Assembly (NCBI GenBank): GCA_963693285.1
Contig: OY848927.1
Span: 1,862,501 to 1,926,500 of the forward strand
Length of the DNA: 64,000 nt
Source of the DNA: Xestospongia muta
Taxonomy: Eukaryota > Porifera > Demospongiae > Haplosclerida > Petrosiidae
Reading direction: 5' to 3'
Shown here: positions 9,226-19,202 of the stretch, one piece after another
Layout of the letters: every line of letters begins with the position of its first letter
Numbering within the stretch: the first letter of the stretch is position 1
Made by a program: the position numbers and the translations under genes
Notes under the pieces: generated by a model
What the model saw: only the letters and a program-made list of their open reading frames with translations
Told to the model about the DNA's origin: nothing
The model's database searches: none

Positions 9226-9810
9226 ATGGCTACACCCACTGATTTAGAGAATTTAAGAGAACATTTTAAAAAGACAGTTGATCCCCTTGTTTTGGCAGGG
9301 ATTGATGACGACAAACCTAAACCTCTTCCACAAGGTCTATTTCCAGCTTTGGTTGTTAATCTACTCTCTCACAATTGTTCACAAAATTTCAATTTATTAC
9401 CTCCACAGTCTGACGGACCACAGTACCATAATGTCATTTGCATATCAGACAAAAGCCATGGAGGAGAACGTTTATTAATAGATTCTATTTGCTTGCTAGA
9501 AGTATTATACACTGGTAAACATAGTGAGTGTTATCGTATTTGTCAAGTTATTAAAGAAGGTATCAATGCAGTTGTAGACAAATTTCATTATATGCACAAC
9601 TTAAAAGATCCTGAGGAACAGTTTCATTGTTCAATTTGTAATACAACAGATCACCTTTATCATTTGAGTGAAACCAATACACTAACGTGTTCTAAAGATG
9701 GTACAACTTGTGATATTGATAAAACACATCAGCTGACTTGGTTAAGATCTGTAGTTAAAAGTGAGTTTTTACATAGTAATGTAAATACATGCAAATTACC
9801 AATAAAGTAA
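9226..9810 (+). pseudogene. Post-COR block with Cys-rich tail
   Basis: The longest open stretch of the broken gene, 194 codons, beginning MATPTDLENLREHFKKT. It contains PLPQGLFPALVVNLLSHNC, a central ICISDKSHGGERLLIDSI, then CYRICQVIKEGINAVVDKFH and a Cys/His-rich part (HCSICNTTDHLYHL...TCSKDGTTCDID) that could bind zinc, although I do not recognise a named finger. The ATG is probably not a true start, because homologous sequence (LPDKPGQYFLPSVLP) lies directly upstream in another frame. Confidence 0.5.
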
Positions 9811-9858
9811 AGTGTTTTACTTTTTATCTCTAAACAATAAACTCATGCAGCACTAGCC

Positions 9859-9905
9859 TATGTATAGTACATGTCACCATAATATGGTGACATGTACTAT
9901 ACATA
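9859..9905. repeat. Perfect 47-bp palindrome (23-bp arms, 1-nt centre)
   Basis: Arms 9859-9881 and 9883-9905 are exact reverse complements, starting TATGTATAGTACATGTCACC. The last four bases (CATA) are shared with the next palindrome. Confidence 0.9.
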
Positions 9906-9948
9906 ACTAAAGAGCTTCCAAATATAATTTGGAAGCTCTTTAGTTATG
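9902..9948. repeat. Second perfect 47-bp palindrome (22-bp arms, 3-nt centre)
   Basis: Arms 9902-9923 and 9927-9948 are exact reverse complements, starting CATAACTAAAGAGCTTCC. It abuts and slightly overlaps the previous palindrome. Together they could extrude a double cruciform in DNA or form two hairpins in RNA. Confidence 0.9.
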
Positions 9949-10225
9949 CATACTCAATTATCTATATGGTGTAGCAGTTTATTTAGACCAATAGAAGAAA
10001 GACCAGTTTACAAATAATAAAAATTACTAGAAGCCTAGAATTGTGTATTATAACTTATTATATTTACTGACTTTAGTTACTATTATCATTAATTGAAGTT
10101 GCTTTATAAATACATAATAAGTAATAATAATAACAATGATTAAATGCGTTACATAGTAATTGCTACTAGTTTAAAGTTTAGATATAATTGAGTTAATTGT
10201 GATATCAATTGTTTGTATGGACTAG
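9949..10225. other. AT-rich spacer or intron, nothing recognised
   Basis: Lies between the Cys-rich block and a linker exon whose acceptor ends TATGGACTAG at 10225. No coding signal; probably intronic. Confidence 0.4.
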
Positions 10226-10753
10226 GGACAGCCCCTGATGACACTTGTCGACATGATTCAAAGTTAGTGGAAGTAAATCTGTCAGAGTGTGGTGTGGAAT
10301 CTGACACAGAATCATACAAAAGGGAACCCTAAAGAAGAAACCAAATAGAAAACATACAAGATATAAAGGTATTACAATAGGTTGTAGATTTCACCTAAAT
10401 CTATACACTTGTTTAGTAAAGAAGAGCCAATCAATGTGATCATTATATAAATTTTTCATTTAAACAGAAGAAGTGTCTTCTCAAAGTCATCAAGTATCAC
10501 AGAATGATCTAGCAATGCAGAAATCAGAATGTTCAGAAACTGATGGTTCATTGGGAGCACCATCTAGTACTTCATCTCATACTCAATTAGGTATATATAC
10601 ACTGTACATGTTAATGTCATGATGTGGGTGGGGCTACAGGGTATGATGTTGTACAGTAATTATTTTTATTAAAATACAAATGCTTTCTATAACTATTTAC
10701 CATTATCAAAAGTAAATGATGATTGACTAACTTAAATACTTCTTACTTCTTAG

Positions 10754-11018
10754 ATACAAACCCTAAGAAACATGTTTTATTGACATTACTTTCTATTATT
10801 TGTGGCATGAGCTTGGAGTTTTACTTGGAGTTCATCAAGGTGCCATTAACAGCTTATCAACATCTACATATTCTAACCTTGTAAAGATGTCAGGTATATT
10901 GCAAAGTTGGTTAGATAATGAACCAACTCCTTTTACCTGGAACCAAATCATTAATATGTTAAAGGGACCACTACAGAATAAAACACTTGCTGATGAGATC
11001 CGTCAAAAATTATATCAA
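10754..11018 (+). pseudogene. Death-domain exon
   Basis: The acceptor CTTACTTCTTAG ends at 10753 and the donor GTAAGTATT begins at 11019. From 10800 the frame reads LWHELGVLLGVHQGAINSL, then ILQSWLDNEPTPFTWNQIIN and LADEIRQKLYQ: the W.ELG..LG, ..WL and TW..(I/L)...L signature helices of a Death domain, about 70 residues. The exon's first 45 bases are in a different frame from the domain, so there is a shift near 10756-10799. Death domains dimerise with others of the kind in apoptosis and innate signalling. Confidence 0.7.
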
Positions 11019-12002
11019 GTAAGTATTTATATTAGTGGTAGCACTTGATTCACTCTTTATTTCTAACAATATAAGTACTACTTTCAAAGGATTTTTAAAT
11101 ATAATCTGTTACAAAATTAGAATTTCCATTTCACATTTTGTACATAGTTGTTTGTATCTTGTGTTGCCTAAGTGTCATATGCCCATTTCTTAATCTCTAT
11201 AGTCTGTTTGGTTTAAATTTTACAGGTTGATTTGTAACCACAACTTTGCCATACTGCTTGTTACATAGTTAATTTTGATATCATTGGAGTTGTGGTTCTT
11301 ATAATTCTTGTGGTTCTTATAATGACGTGATTGGCATTTTATAAGTATACTTTTCACAACGCTCCATATAAATTATGTTTATGATCTCCAATAAATAATC
11401 ACTTCCTGTCTGGAAATTCAAAACAAAACAGTACAATTGTTCAGGGAGAAGTCACTAATAATATTTCATTGTATCAATTTCTTGTAGATAGGATATAGGA
11501 GTTATAGTTAGAGATATTTATTTTACATTATTATAATGATACACTATTATGAATGTTTTGTCTATCACTATAGATACATTATAGATGATTGATATGACCT
11601 TTCTCGGATGTCTGTGACTTTGTGAAAAGATTATTAGATATTTTAATGTTTTAATAATAATTACTTTATATTTATTTTCGTAAGAATACAATTTACAGTT
11701 ACAGTAAACAGTAGTAATAAACACTTGTTATAGTGTATAATACTTTTCATTTTTAAGTAAACATTACAAAACTATTGATTGTAGTTAACAGTGAGAGAAT
11801 TATAAAATGAAGTATCGTTGGAAACCATCAACTTATCTGCATTTTCACTTTTAAACCAACAATCCAAATTAGAGTGATGGTCAAGGCTTTACTGAGCATG
11901 CACAGACAATATGAGGGTGAATGGCTCCTCTGCCAGCCGGCCACTCTCCACAGGTGAGACTTGAGTCATTGTTGACTTGATCTAGCTACAGCATCTAATA
12001 AT
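11019..12002. other. AT-rich spacer, no gene seen
   Basis: No recognisable coding sequence. It holds a small direct duplication (TGTGGTTCTTATAAT at 11291-11305 and 11309-11323, 18-bp period) and a GC-rich patch at about 11920-11955 (CAGCCGGCCACTCTCC). The short open frame on the minus strand at 11518-11724 has low complexity and no family resemblance. Confidence 0.4.
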
Positions 12003-12634
12003 CCATTTTTATTTTCCTGAAGTCCTCCTTAATGTTGTCATTCTTAATCCTTGGGTATTCCTTAACAAATTGTCACATGTGATTAACACCTCTTTTGCCA
12101 ACGCTATTATAACTCGATCACGATATTTATAATATATTCCTCCTTTAGCTCATAAGAAACTTAAGACAATAGGAATTTTTTGATTACTGTTCTCATGCGA
12201 TTTTCTGTCTCATGAATTTTCAGATATTTCTCAGCTAAATATTGAAATTTATAAAATATTATTTATTCTATCTCCATCATATACATAAGACACGTAGATA
12301 TTTCTTCCTTGTGTTCTTCCTACTACATTGACTTTGAGTCTTTGATGCAACTTTAAAAAGAATGTTGATCTTCTTATTTTGTCTTAGCAAGAGAAGTGAA
12401 GCTCTACCCTAAGGTCTTTTTTCTGCATTAGTTCTTAACAATCTATCATGTACAAATTCATCAGTGTCACCAACACTTGAAGTAGCAACTCAAAATCTGG
12501 CACTCTACAGTATGGCGATGTTAGTTGTTATCACGTGGACAAGCCTAGCAGGAACAGTTTTATTAGTGGATGTCATATACTGGGTGGAGATATTCTATTC
12601 TAAACCACCAAACTTCTGTCACCATATTTGTGAA
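12003..12634 (+). pseudogene. Second, heavily decayed copy of the COR region
   Basis: TTTATTTTCCTGAAGTCCTC, AATGTTGTCATTCTTAATCC and CTTAACAAATTG mirror 8900-8960 (for example TTTATTTTCCTGGAGTGC and AATGTTGTCTTCCTTAATCC). Further matches run in the same order: GGAATTTTTTGATT (9065 region), TTTATTCTATCTCC (9160 region), TTTAAAAAGAATGTTGATC (9260 region), TTTTATTAGTGGATGTCATA (9470 region) and TGTCACCATATTTGTGAAGT (9530 region). Frames are shredded by stops and indels. Homology with copy 1 ends where satellite sequence starts. It is therefore a partial tandem duplicate, possibly broken by the growth of the array. Confidence 0.75.
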
Positions 12635-14723
12635 GTAGTCTAAATAGGTTAAATGTCTAAAATAAAGTGTTTAGAGCTTTTTGAAAGTTAAAAAAGATTA
12701 GAAATTAACTGTGAAAACTGGTTAAATAAGCTGATCTAAAGAGTTTATTAAGTTTATCTGTCTTAAATATAGTAATAAAGTAGTCTAAATAGGTTAAACC
12801 TCTAAAATAAAGAGTTTAGAGCTTTTTGAAAGTTTAAAAAGTCTAGAAATTAATTGTGAAAACTGGTTAAATAAGCTGATCTAAAGAGTTTATTAAGTTT
12901 ATCTGTCTTAAATATAGTAATAAAGTAGTCTAAATAGGTTAAACCTCTAAAATAAAGAGTTTAGAGCTTTTTGAAAGTTTAAAAAGTCTAGAAATTAATT
13001 GTGAAAACTGGTTAAATAAGCTGATCTAAAGAGTTTAGTAAGTTTATCTGTCTTAAATATACTAATAAAGTAGTCTAAATAGGTTAAAACACTAAAATAA
13101 AGAGATTAGAGATTTTTGAATGTTAAAAAAGACTAGAAATTAATTGTGAAAACTGGTTAAATAAGCTGATCTAAAGAGTTTATTAAGTTTATCTGTCTTA
13201 AATATAGTAATAAAGTAGTCTAAATAGGTTAAACCTCTAAAATAAAGAGTTTAGAGCTTTTTGAAAGTTTAAAAAGTCTAGAAATTAATTGTGAAAACTG
13301 GTTAAATAAGCTGATCTAAAGAGTTTATTAAGTTTATCTGTCTTAAATATAGTAATAAAGTAGTCTAAATAGGTTAAACCTCTAAAATAAAGAGTTTAGA
13401 GCTTTTTGAAAGTTAAAAAAGTCTAGCAATTAATTGTGAAAACTGGTTAAATAAGCTGATCTAAAGAGTTTATTAAGTTTACTGTCTTAAATATAGTAAT
13501 AAAGTAGTCTAAATAGGTTAAAACTCTAAAATAAAGTGTTTAGAGCTTTTTGAAAATTAAAAAAGATTAGAAATTAATTGTGAAAACTGGTTAAATAAGC
13601 TGATCTAAAGAGTTTATTAAGTTTACTGTCTTAAATATAGTAATAAAGTAGTCTAAATAGGTTAAAACTCTAAAATAAAGTGTTTAGAGCTTTTTGAAAA
13701 TTAAAAAAGATTAGAAATTAACTGTGAAAACTGGTTAAATAAGCTGATCTTATGATTTTATTAAGTTTATCTGTCTTAAATATAGTAATAAAGTAGTCTA
13801 AATAGGTTAAAACTCTAAAATAAAGAGTTTAGAGCTTTTTGAAAGTTAAGAAAGATTAGAAATTAACTGTGAAAACTGGTTAAATAAGCTGATCTAAAGA
13901 GTTTAGTAAGTTTATCTGTCTTAAATATACTAATAAAGTAGTCTAAACTGGTTAAAAGTCTAAAATAAAGAGTTTAGAACTTTTTGAAAGTTAAAAAAGA
14001 TTAGAAATTAACTGTGAAAACTGGTTAAATAAGCTGATCTAAAGAGTTTAGTAAGTTTATCTGTCTTAAATATACTAATAAAGTAGTCTAAATAGGTTAA
14101 AAAAACTAAAATAAAGAGATTAGAGATTTTGAATGTTAAAAACGACAGGAAATTAATTGTGAAAACTGGTTAAATAAGCTGATCTAATGAGTTTATGAAG
14201 TTTATCTGTCTTAAATATACTAATAAAGTAGTCTAAATAGGTTAAAACTCAAAAATAAAGAGTTTAGAGCTTTTTGAAAGTTAAAAAAGATTAGAAATTA
14301 ACTGTGAAAACTGGTTAAATAAGCTGATCTAAAGGTTTTAGTAGGTTTATCTGTCTTAAATATACAAATAAAGTAGTCTAAACAGGTTAAAAGTCTAAAA
14401 TAAAGTGTTTAGAGCTTTTTGAAAGTTAAAAAAGATTAGAAATTAACTGTGAAAACTCGTTAAATAAGCTGATCTAAAGAGTTTAGTAAGTTTATCTGTC
14501 TTAAATATACTAATAAAGTAGTCTAAATAGGTTAAAACTCTAAAATAAAGTGTTTAGAGCTTTTTGAAAGTTAAAAAAGATTAGAAATTAACTGTGAAAA
14601 CTGGTTAAATAAGCTGATCTAAAGAGTTTAGTAAGTTTATCTGTCTTAAATATACTAATAAAGTAGTCTAAATAGGTTAAAACACTAAAATAAAGAGTTT
14701 AGAGCTTTTTGAATGTTAAAAAC
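12633..14723 (+). repeat. 145-bp satellite array, left-edge block (about 14 monomers)
   Basis: Head-to-tail copies spaced exactly 145 bp at the start (the motif AAGTAGTCTAAATAGG begins at 12633, 12778, 12923, 13068 and 13213). Edge monomers share variants rare further in: GGTTAAACCTCT, ATATAGTAATAAAG and GTTTATTAAGTTTATC. The block is cut at 14723 by a retrotransposon, and the interrupted monomer resumes at 19203. Confidence 0.97.
14719..14723. repeat. 5-bp target-site duplication, left (AAAAC)
   Basis: AAAAC at 14719-14723 is repeated at 19198-19202 directly outside the LTRs. A nearby intact monomer (about 14136-14150) has the same GTTAAAAACGAC, showing what the unoccupied target looked like. 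Confidence 0.95.
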
Positions 14724-14907
14724 TGTAGTATATGACTATTTAATAATGTGTGTGGGTTCATCTTTTTGTTTTCTGAGCATGCTCAGTAGGAGAGCACATG
14801 AGTAGGAGAACACATGATTGAAGTGATGTTTGTCTGTTAAGTTTTTATCTTATTTGTGTTGAGTTATCATTTATAATCACCTATCTCGGTCAACTACATA
14901 TATTACA
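14724..14907 (+). repeat. 5' LTR
   Basis: 184 bp, TG...CA ends. It contains the palindrome CTGAGCATGCTCAG (14773-14786) and a short direct repeat (GTAGGAGAGCACATG / GTAGGAGAACACATG). No clear TATA box. Confidence 0.97.
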
Positions 14908-14908
14908 T

Positions 14909-14922
14909 TGGCGACGAGGATG
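14909..14922 (+). other. Primer-binding site
   Basis: TGGCGACGAGGATG starts one base after the 5' LTR. TGG is the complement of the tRNA CCA end. I have not identified the tRNA. The last bases overlap the presumed gag ATG (14920-14922). Confidence 0.7.
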
Positions 14923-15852
14923 TCTACAGTGCCTATTAGTACGTTTGGACGAATAGAACAGTTCGATCCAGAGCTCGAGTCGTTTGCTACCTATGAAGAG
15001 AGAATACGATAAATCTTTGAAGCAAATGATATAGCGAAAGAGAAAAAGGTACTCATTTTTCTAAGTATAGTTGGGACAAGAAGCTACTCTTTGCTTCGTG
15101 ATTTGTTACTCCCGGACAAACCGAGAGACAAAGACCTCAAAACGCTCATGGAAGTCTTAAAGGCACATTACGAGCCCACACCATCGGTTATAGTGGAGAG
15201 ATTTAACTTTTATCGTAGAGACCAGAAGATAGGTGAATCAGTGGAAGAGTTCAAGGCAGAATTAAAGAAGCTGTCTACACATTGCTCGTTTGGGGCTCAT
15301 CTCGATGATGCGCTCAGAGATAGATTCGTCTGTGGATTGAGAAGTACCATAGTTCAGAAGAAATTACTTGCAGAGAAAAATTTAACGTTCGCTGGAGCAG
15401 TAGAAATTGCTAGTAATATGCAACGTGTGGAAAGTCAGGCACATACTATGAACAGTTCTGGGGACTCCTGTACAACCCCTAGTATTCAGAAAGTGACCCC
15501 TCATCATGGGCAACAGTCTTGTATTCATTGTGGGAAGTCTAACCACACTTCAGGTCAGTGTCGTTATAAGGACACACTATGTTTCAATTGTGGCAAAAGA
15601 GGTCACATTAAAGCTGTATGTCGATTTCGGAGGTCAACCCCATTTTCAGGGCAATCCTCGTACTCTAAACCTTTAGGAGGTAGAACAGAGAAGACGTCAC
15701 CTCAAGGCAGACAACGTCAAGAAAGAACTAAATGGATAGAAGAAGTCGAGGAAGACACAGGTGTTAAGACTGAAGAACTCTCAATGTTTGTACTTCGTAG
15801 TCAAGTGTCTCCACCCATCACTGTCGAGTTAATCATAAATGGAAGGAAATAG
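14920..15852 (+). pseudogene. gag: gag polyprotein, one internal stop
   Basis: The frame starts at ATG 14920 (MSTVPISTFGRIEQFDPELE), is interrupted by TAA at 15010-15012 (codon 31), then stays open to TAG 15850-15852, about 310 residues in all. It has the usual order: capsid-like helical region, then two CCHC knuckles, CIHCGKSNHTSGQC and CFNCGKRGHIKAVC, that bind RNA, and a basic tail. The region after the stop reads from TTG 15091 as well, but the 57 codons before it clearly belong to the same frame. Gag would form the particle and package the RNA. Confidence 0.9.
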
Positions 15853-18800
15853 AGATGGAAGTTGATACAGGGGCAGCTGTTTCTATAATGGGAGAAAAGA
15901 CTGTTCAGGAGATGTTTCCAGAGGTAGAGTTAAAGAAATCAGATATTGTGCTGAAAACGTACACTGCTGAAAGTATGGAGGTTGTTGGTGAAATTGATGT
16001 GGAGGTTGAGTATCAAGGTCAAACAGAGAAGTTAGTATTAGTTGTGGTTTCCGATAATGGACCAACGTTGCTCGGTAGAAACTGGTTACAAGTTATTAAA
16101 CTTAATTGGAATCAAATCGCTCATACCAGATTGGATCAAGTGAAGTGCTTAGACGCTCTTCTAGCTAAATTCTCGGATGTTATTTCAGACAAGTTGGGAA
16201 CAATGACCCATCATCGGGCCAAGTTATATCTTAAAGAAAATGCTACTCCTAAGTTTTGTAAGGCAAGGCCAGTACCATTCGCGGTGCAACAACAAATTGA
16301 AGAGGAATTGAACAGACTTCAGTCTCAAGGAATAATCGAACCAGTGAGTCACAGTGAGTGGGCAACTCCAGTAGTTCCGTTTCCTAAGAAGAATGGAAAA
16401 TTGAGGTTGTGTGGTGATTTTAAAGTTACTCTGAATCCAGTTCTTGATGTCGATAAATACCGACTTCCTCGTATTGATGATCTACTCGCTACTCTGTCAG
16501 GTGGTAAAAAGTTCACCAAAATCGATTTAGCTCATGCATATCAACAGATGTTACTCGATGACCAGTCAAAAGAATTGGTTACAATCAACACGCACAAAGG
16601 CTTGTATAGATACACTAGATTACCGTTTGGGGTAGCTTCAGCGCCGGCAAATGTTCCAGAGGACCATGGATGTTATCCTCCAAGGAATCCCTCGAGTTAT
16701 ATGTTATATCGACGATATTTTAATTACAGGTGCTAATGAGAAAGAGCACTACCAAAACCTTGAAGAAGTATTTAGAAGACTTCAATACAATGGAGTTACT
16801 GTAAGGAAAAGTAAATGTAACTTTTTATGTGACTCTGTCGAGTATTTGGGATATCGAATTAGCAGTGAAGGTTTGCATGCCACTGAAGACAAGTTAAAAG
16901 CCATATTGGATGCACCAAAGCCTAGAAATGTACAACAATTAAGATCCTTTTTGGGACTTGTACACTATTATAGTAAATTTATCCCCAACCTAGCCTCATT
17001 ACTACCCCCATTAACCAACCTCTTAAGAAAGAATATTAAGTGGGAATGGTCAGACAAGTGTGAAGAAGCCATGTTAGCAGTCAAAGAAAAATTAGTCTCA
17101 GCTGATGTATTAGTACACTATGACCCTTGTCTACTAATAAAGCTTGCTACAGATGCCTACTCCTATGGACTAGGTGCAGTTATATCACATGTATACCCCG
17201 ATAATTCTGAACGACCTATAGCATTTGCATTATAGAACCTTATCTACAGCAGAGCAAAACTATGCCCAAATTGAAAAAGAAGCTTTATCATTAGTGTTTG
17301 GTGTTTGCAAATTCAATCAATATCTATATGCTAGAAAATTTACCCTAGTTACAGATCATAAGCCGTTAACATCTATATTGGGTCCAAAAACTGGCATCCC
17401 ACTTTTAGCAGCTGCTAGACTACAGCGATGGGCTATATTGTTATCAGCATATCAATACGACATAGTTTATCGTGACACTAAGTCTCATGCCAACGCTGAT
17501 GCTCTATCAAGATTACCACTTCATTGTTTAGAAGAGCACACTAGTTGCGTAGGAGCCTCATACATATTTAATATGACTCAAATTGAGAGCCTACCTATAA
17601 CATCATCTCAGTTAGAGAATGCTACACGATATGATCCTATTCTTGGTAAAGTGTTACACTATACTCGTTATGGATGGCCTGATATAGTCCCTTTCTGAAT
17701 TACAACCCTATTTCAACAGACGTAATGAATTAACCATTGAATCTAATTGTATTCTTTGGGGTATCAGAGTAGTAATACCAAACAAGTTTCATAAGAAAGT
17801 ATTGAATGAGTTACATGAAAGCCATATGGGCATTTGTAAAATGAAATCTCTTGCTCGTAGTCATGTTTGGTGGCCAGCAATAGATCGAGAAATCGAATCT
17901 CTTAGTAAATCATGTGAGGCTTGCTTAGCAATGAAGAATACACCAGTCCCTGCACCATTACATTGATGGGCATGGCCCCAAAAACCTTGGCAGTGTATCC
18001 ACATAGATTTTGCAGGTCCAATATTTGGCAAGACATATCTCTTGATCATTGACGCTCATTCTAAATGGCCTGAGATATGGGAAGTATCGCCAATGTCAAG
18101 TTTTAAGACTATTGAAATTTTGCGTCATGTATTTTCAGTGTTTGGATTACCTGAACAAATAGTATCGGATAATGGGCCTCAATTTATTTCTAGTGAATTC
18201 TCGACCTTTTGTAAAAAGAATGGCATTAAACACATACACTCAGCTCCTTATCATCCATCAACAAATGGAGCTATCGAAAGATTTGTTCAAACATTTAAAA
18301 GAGCTTTAAAGTCAGGACGAAAGGAAGGAAGACAGACATTTCAGATTATCTCAAATTTCTTGTTAAAGTATAGATCTACTCCTCATAGTGTCACTGGAGT
18401 GTCTCCATGTTCTTTAATGTTAAAAAGAGAAGTAAGGACAGTGTTATCTCTTTTAAGACCAACTCAAGATCAAAAAGTTGCTAGTCGACAAGCTGATCAA
18501 AAAGCTAACCATGACAAGTCAAGCAGGTTAAGAACCTTTACTATTGGTCAAGAAGTAATGGTCAGAAGTTATAGTAATAAAGAGGAGAAATGGGTCTCAG
18601 GTATAATTGTTAGTAAAAGTGGAAATCTTACTTATCTAGTGGAACTGTCGGATGGAACACAATGTAAAAGGCATATTGACCAACTATCTAGTAGAGAAGT
18701 AGTTAATGTACAAGAAGAGTCTATTGATACGTATAATTTTACTACCACTCAAAGTGATGATACACCACAAGATGGCAATAGTGATAGTAATTTACCTAGT

Positions 18801-18947
18801 TCTGAGAACAACCCAAATGAAACTAACATAAGTGAAAATTTGTCAAGTATTCCTACCGATAATGATACACCCAATAATGTTCGTTCTTCTCCATATCCTC
18901 AACGAAATCGTAGACCTCCCGTGAGGTATTCAGAACAGTATTGGTAA
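15846..18947 (+). pseudogene. pol: pol polyprotein (PR-RT-RH-IN), frameshifted
   Basis: Protease: DTGA at 15864-15875. Reverse transcriptase: first catalytic Asp in KIDLAHAYQQM (16524), LPFGVASAP, and YIDD at 16705-16716. RNase H: TDAYSYGLGAV, then TDHKPLTSIL and NADALSRLP. Integrase: zinc region with HESH and CEAC (about 17811-17925); core Asp at 18006 and 18168 and Glu at 18276, with exactly 35 residues between the second Asp and the Glu (DD35E). Ends TAA 18945-18947. Breaks: pol is in the -1 frame relative to gag at about 15849 (could be a programmed shift, but no canonical slippery heptamer is evident); one extra base near 16650 between LPFG and YIDD; one near 17233 in RNase H; one near 17695; TGA at 17964-17966. 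The last 327 codons are open. Once drove reverse transcription and integration; now dead. Confidence 0.93.
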
Positions 18948-19001
18948 CATGTATTGTATGGTTGATTATTTTTTGTTGATATGTCTTAATTTGTTTTGTG
19001 T

Positions 19002-19013
19002 AGGTGGGAGGAA
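19002..19013 (+). other. Polypurine tract
   Basis: AGGTGGGAGGAA lies immediately before the 3' LTR, where plus-strand DNA synthesis is primed. It has one T among purines. Confidence 0.8.
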
Positions 19014-19197
19014 TGTAGTATATGACTATTTAATAATGAGTGTGGGTGGATCTTTTTGTTTTCTGAGCATGTTCAGTAGGAGAACACATAAGTAGGAGAA
19101 CACATGAATGAAGTGATGTTAGTCTGTTAAGTTTTTATCTTATTTATGTTAAGTTATCATTTATAATCACCTATCTCGGTCAACTACATATATTACA
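19014..19197 (+). repeat. 3' LTR
   Basis: 184 bp, same ends as the 5' LTR. Ten substitutions relative to it and no indels, counted by eye. Confidence 0.97.
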
Positions 19198-19202
19198 AAA
19201 AC
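19198..19202. repeat. 5-bp target-site duplication, right (AAAAC)
   Basis: Exact copy of 14719-14723. The interrupted satellite monomer continues from it (ACGACCATAAATTAATTGTG). Confidence 0.95.

Larger units (their letters stand above)
7873..11018 (+). pseudogene. Roc-COR-Death-type receptor/signalling gene, multiply broken
   Basis: Begins after a TTCTAATAG acceptor with LKEQGVEVKCTKLSVSGP, where a Roc-type P-loop GTPase should follow; instead the reading is disrupted and no GxxxxGK[ST] is found. The G3-like VVDSGGQSAFIDIAPAL lies at about 8284-8335. Then, across frame changes, come GTFYDKTF, SLDEKDAILSPILNLFKNVK, IPIQWFLFQIELEKHH, a COR-like FPGVLDNVVFLNPQSLLNKL, and SAEDFLKLMEHIYFISS. A long block at 9226-9810 follows, then linker exons at 10226-10368 and 10468-10590 and a Death-domain exon. 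Stops and shifts near 7958, 8424, 8897, 9122, 9180 and 10330 rule out one functional frame. Roc-COR proteins are signalling switches, and the Death domain mediates assembly with other Death-domain proteins. The domain order is seen; the names rest on recalled family patterns. Confidence 0.65.
14724..19197 (+). mobile_element. Ty3/gypsy LTR retrotransposon, 4474 bp, defective
   Basis: Two 184-bp LTRs beginning TGTAGTATATGAC and ending ATATTACA enclose a primer-binding region, gag with two zinc knuckles, protease, reverse transcriptase, RNase H, integrase in that order (the Ty3/gypsy order), and a polypurine tract. There is no envelope gene. A 5-bp AAAAC duplication flanks it. The LTRs differ by eye at 10 of 184 positions (about 5%), so insertion was not recent. 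Six coding breaks make it non-functional. Small size, short LTRs and a TGGCGACGAGGA primer site suggest a Mag-like lineage, which is an inference. It lies wholly within the satellite array. Confidence 0.97.

Noticed and set aside
9278..9478. Overlapping plus-strand open frame
   Set aside because: Out-of-frame shadow of the 9226-9810 block; no homology pattern.
11518..11724. Minus-strand open frame of 68 codons
   Set aside because: Low-complexity AT-rich sequence without motif or splice support.
15846..15856. Programmed -1 frameshift between gag and pol
   Set aside because: The frame relation fits, but the sequence AGGAAATAG is not a canonical slippery heptamer and the element has other indels. 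Decay cannot be separated from programming.
15883..16065. Minus-strand open frame within pol
   Set aside because: Antisense shadow of the protease region.
17861..18049. Minus-strand open frame within pol
   Set aside because: Antisense shadow of the integrase region.
14724..19197. Envelope gene (endogenous retrovirus)
   Set aside because: Only a 66-bp gap separates the pol stop from the 3' LTR; there is no room for env.
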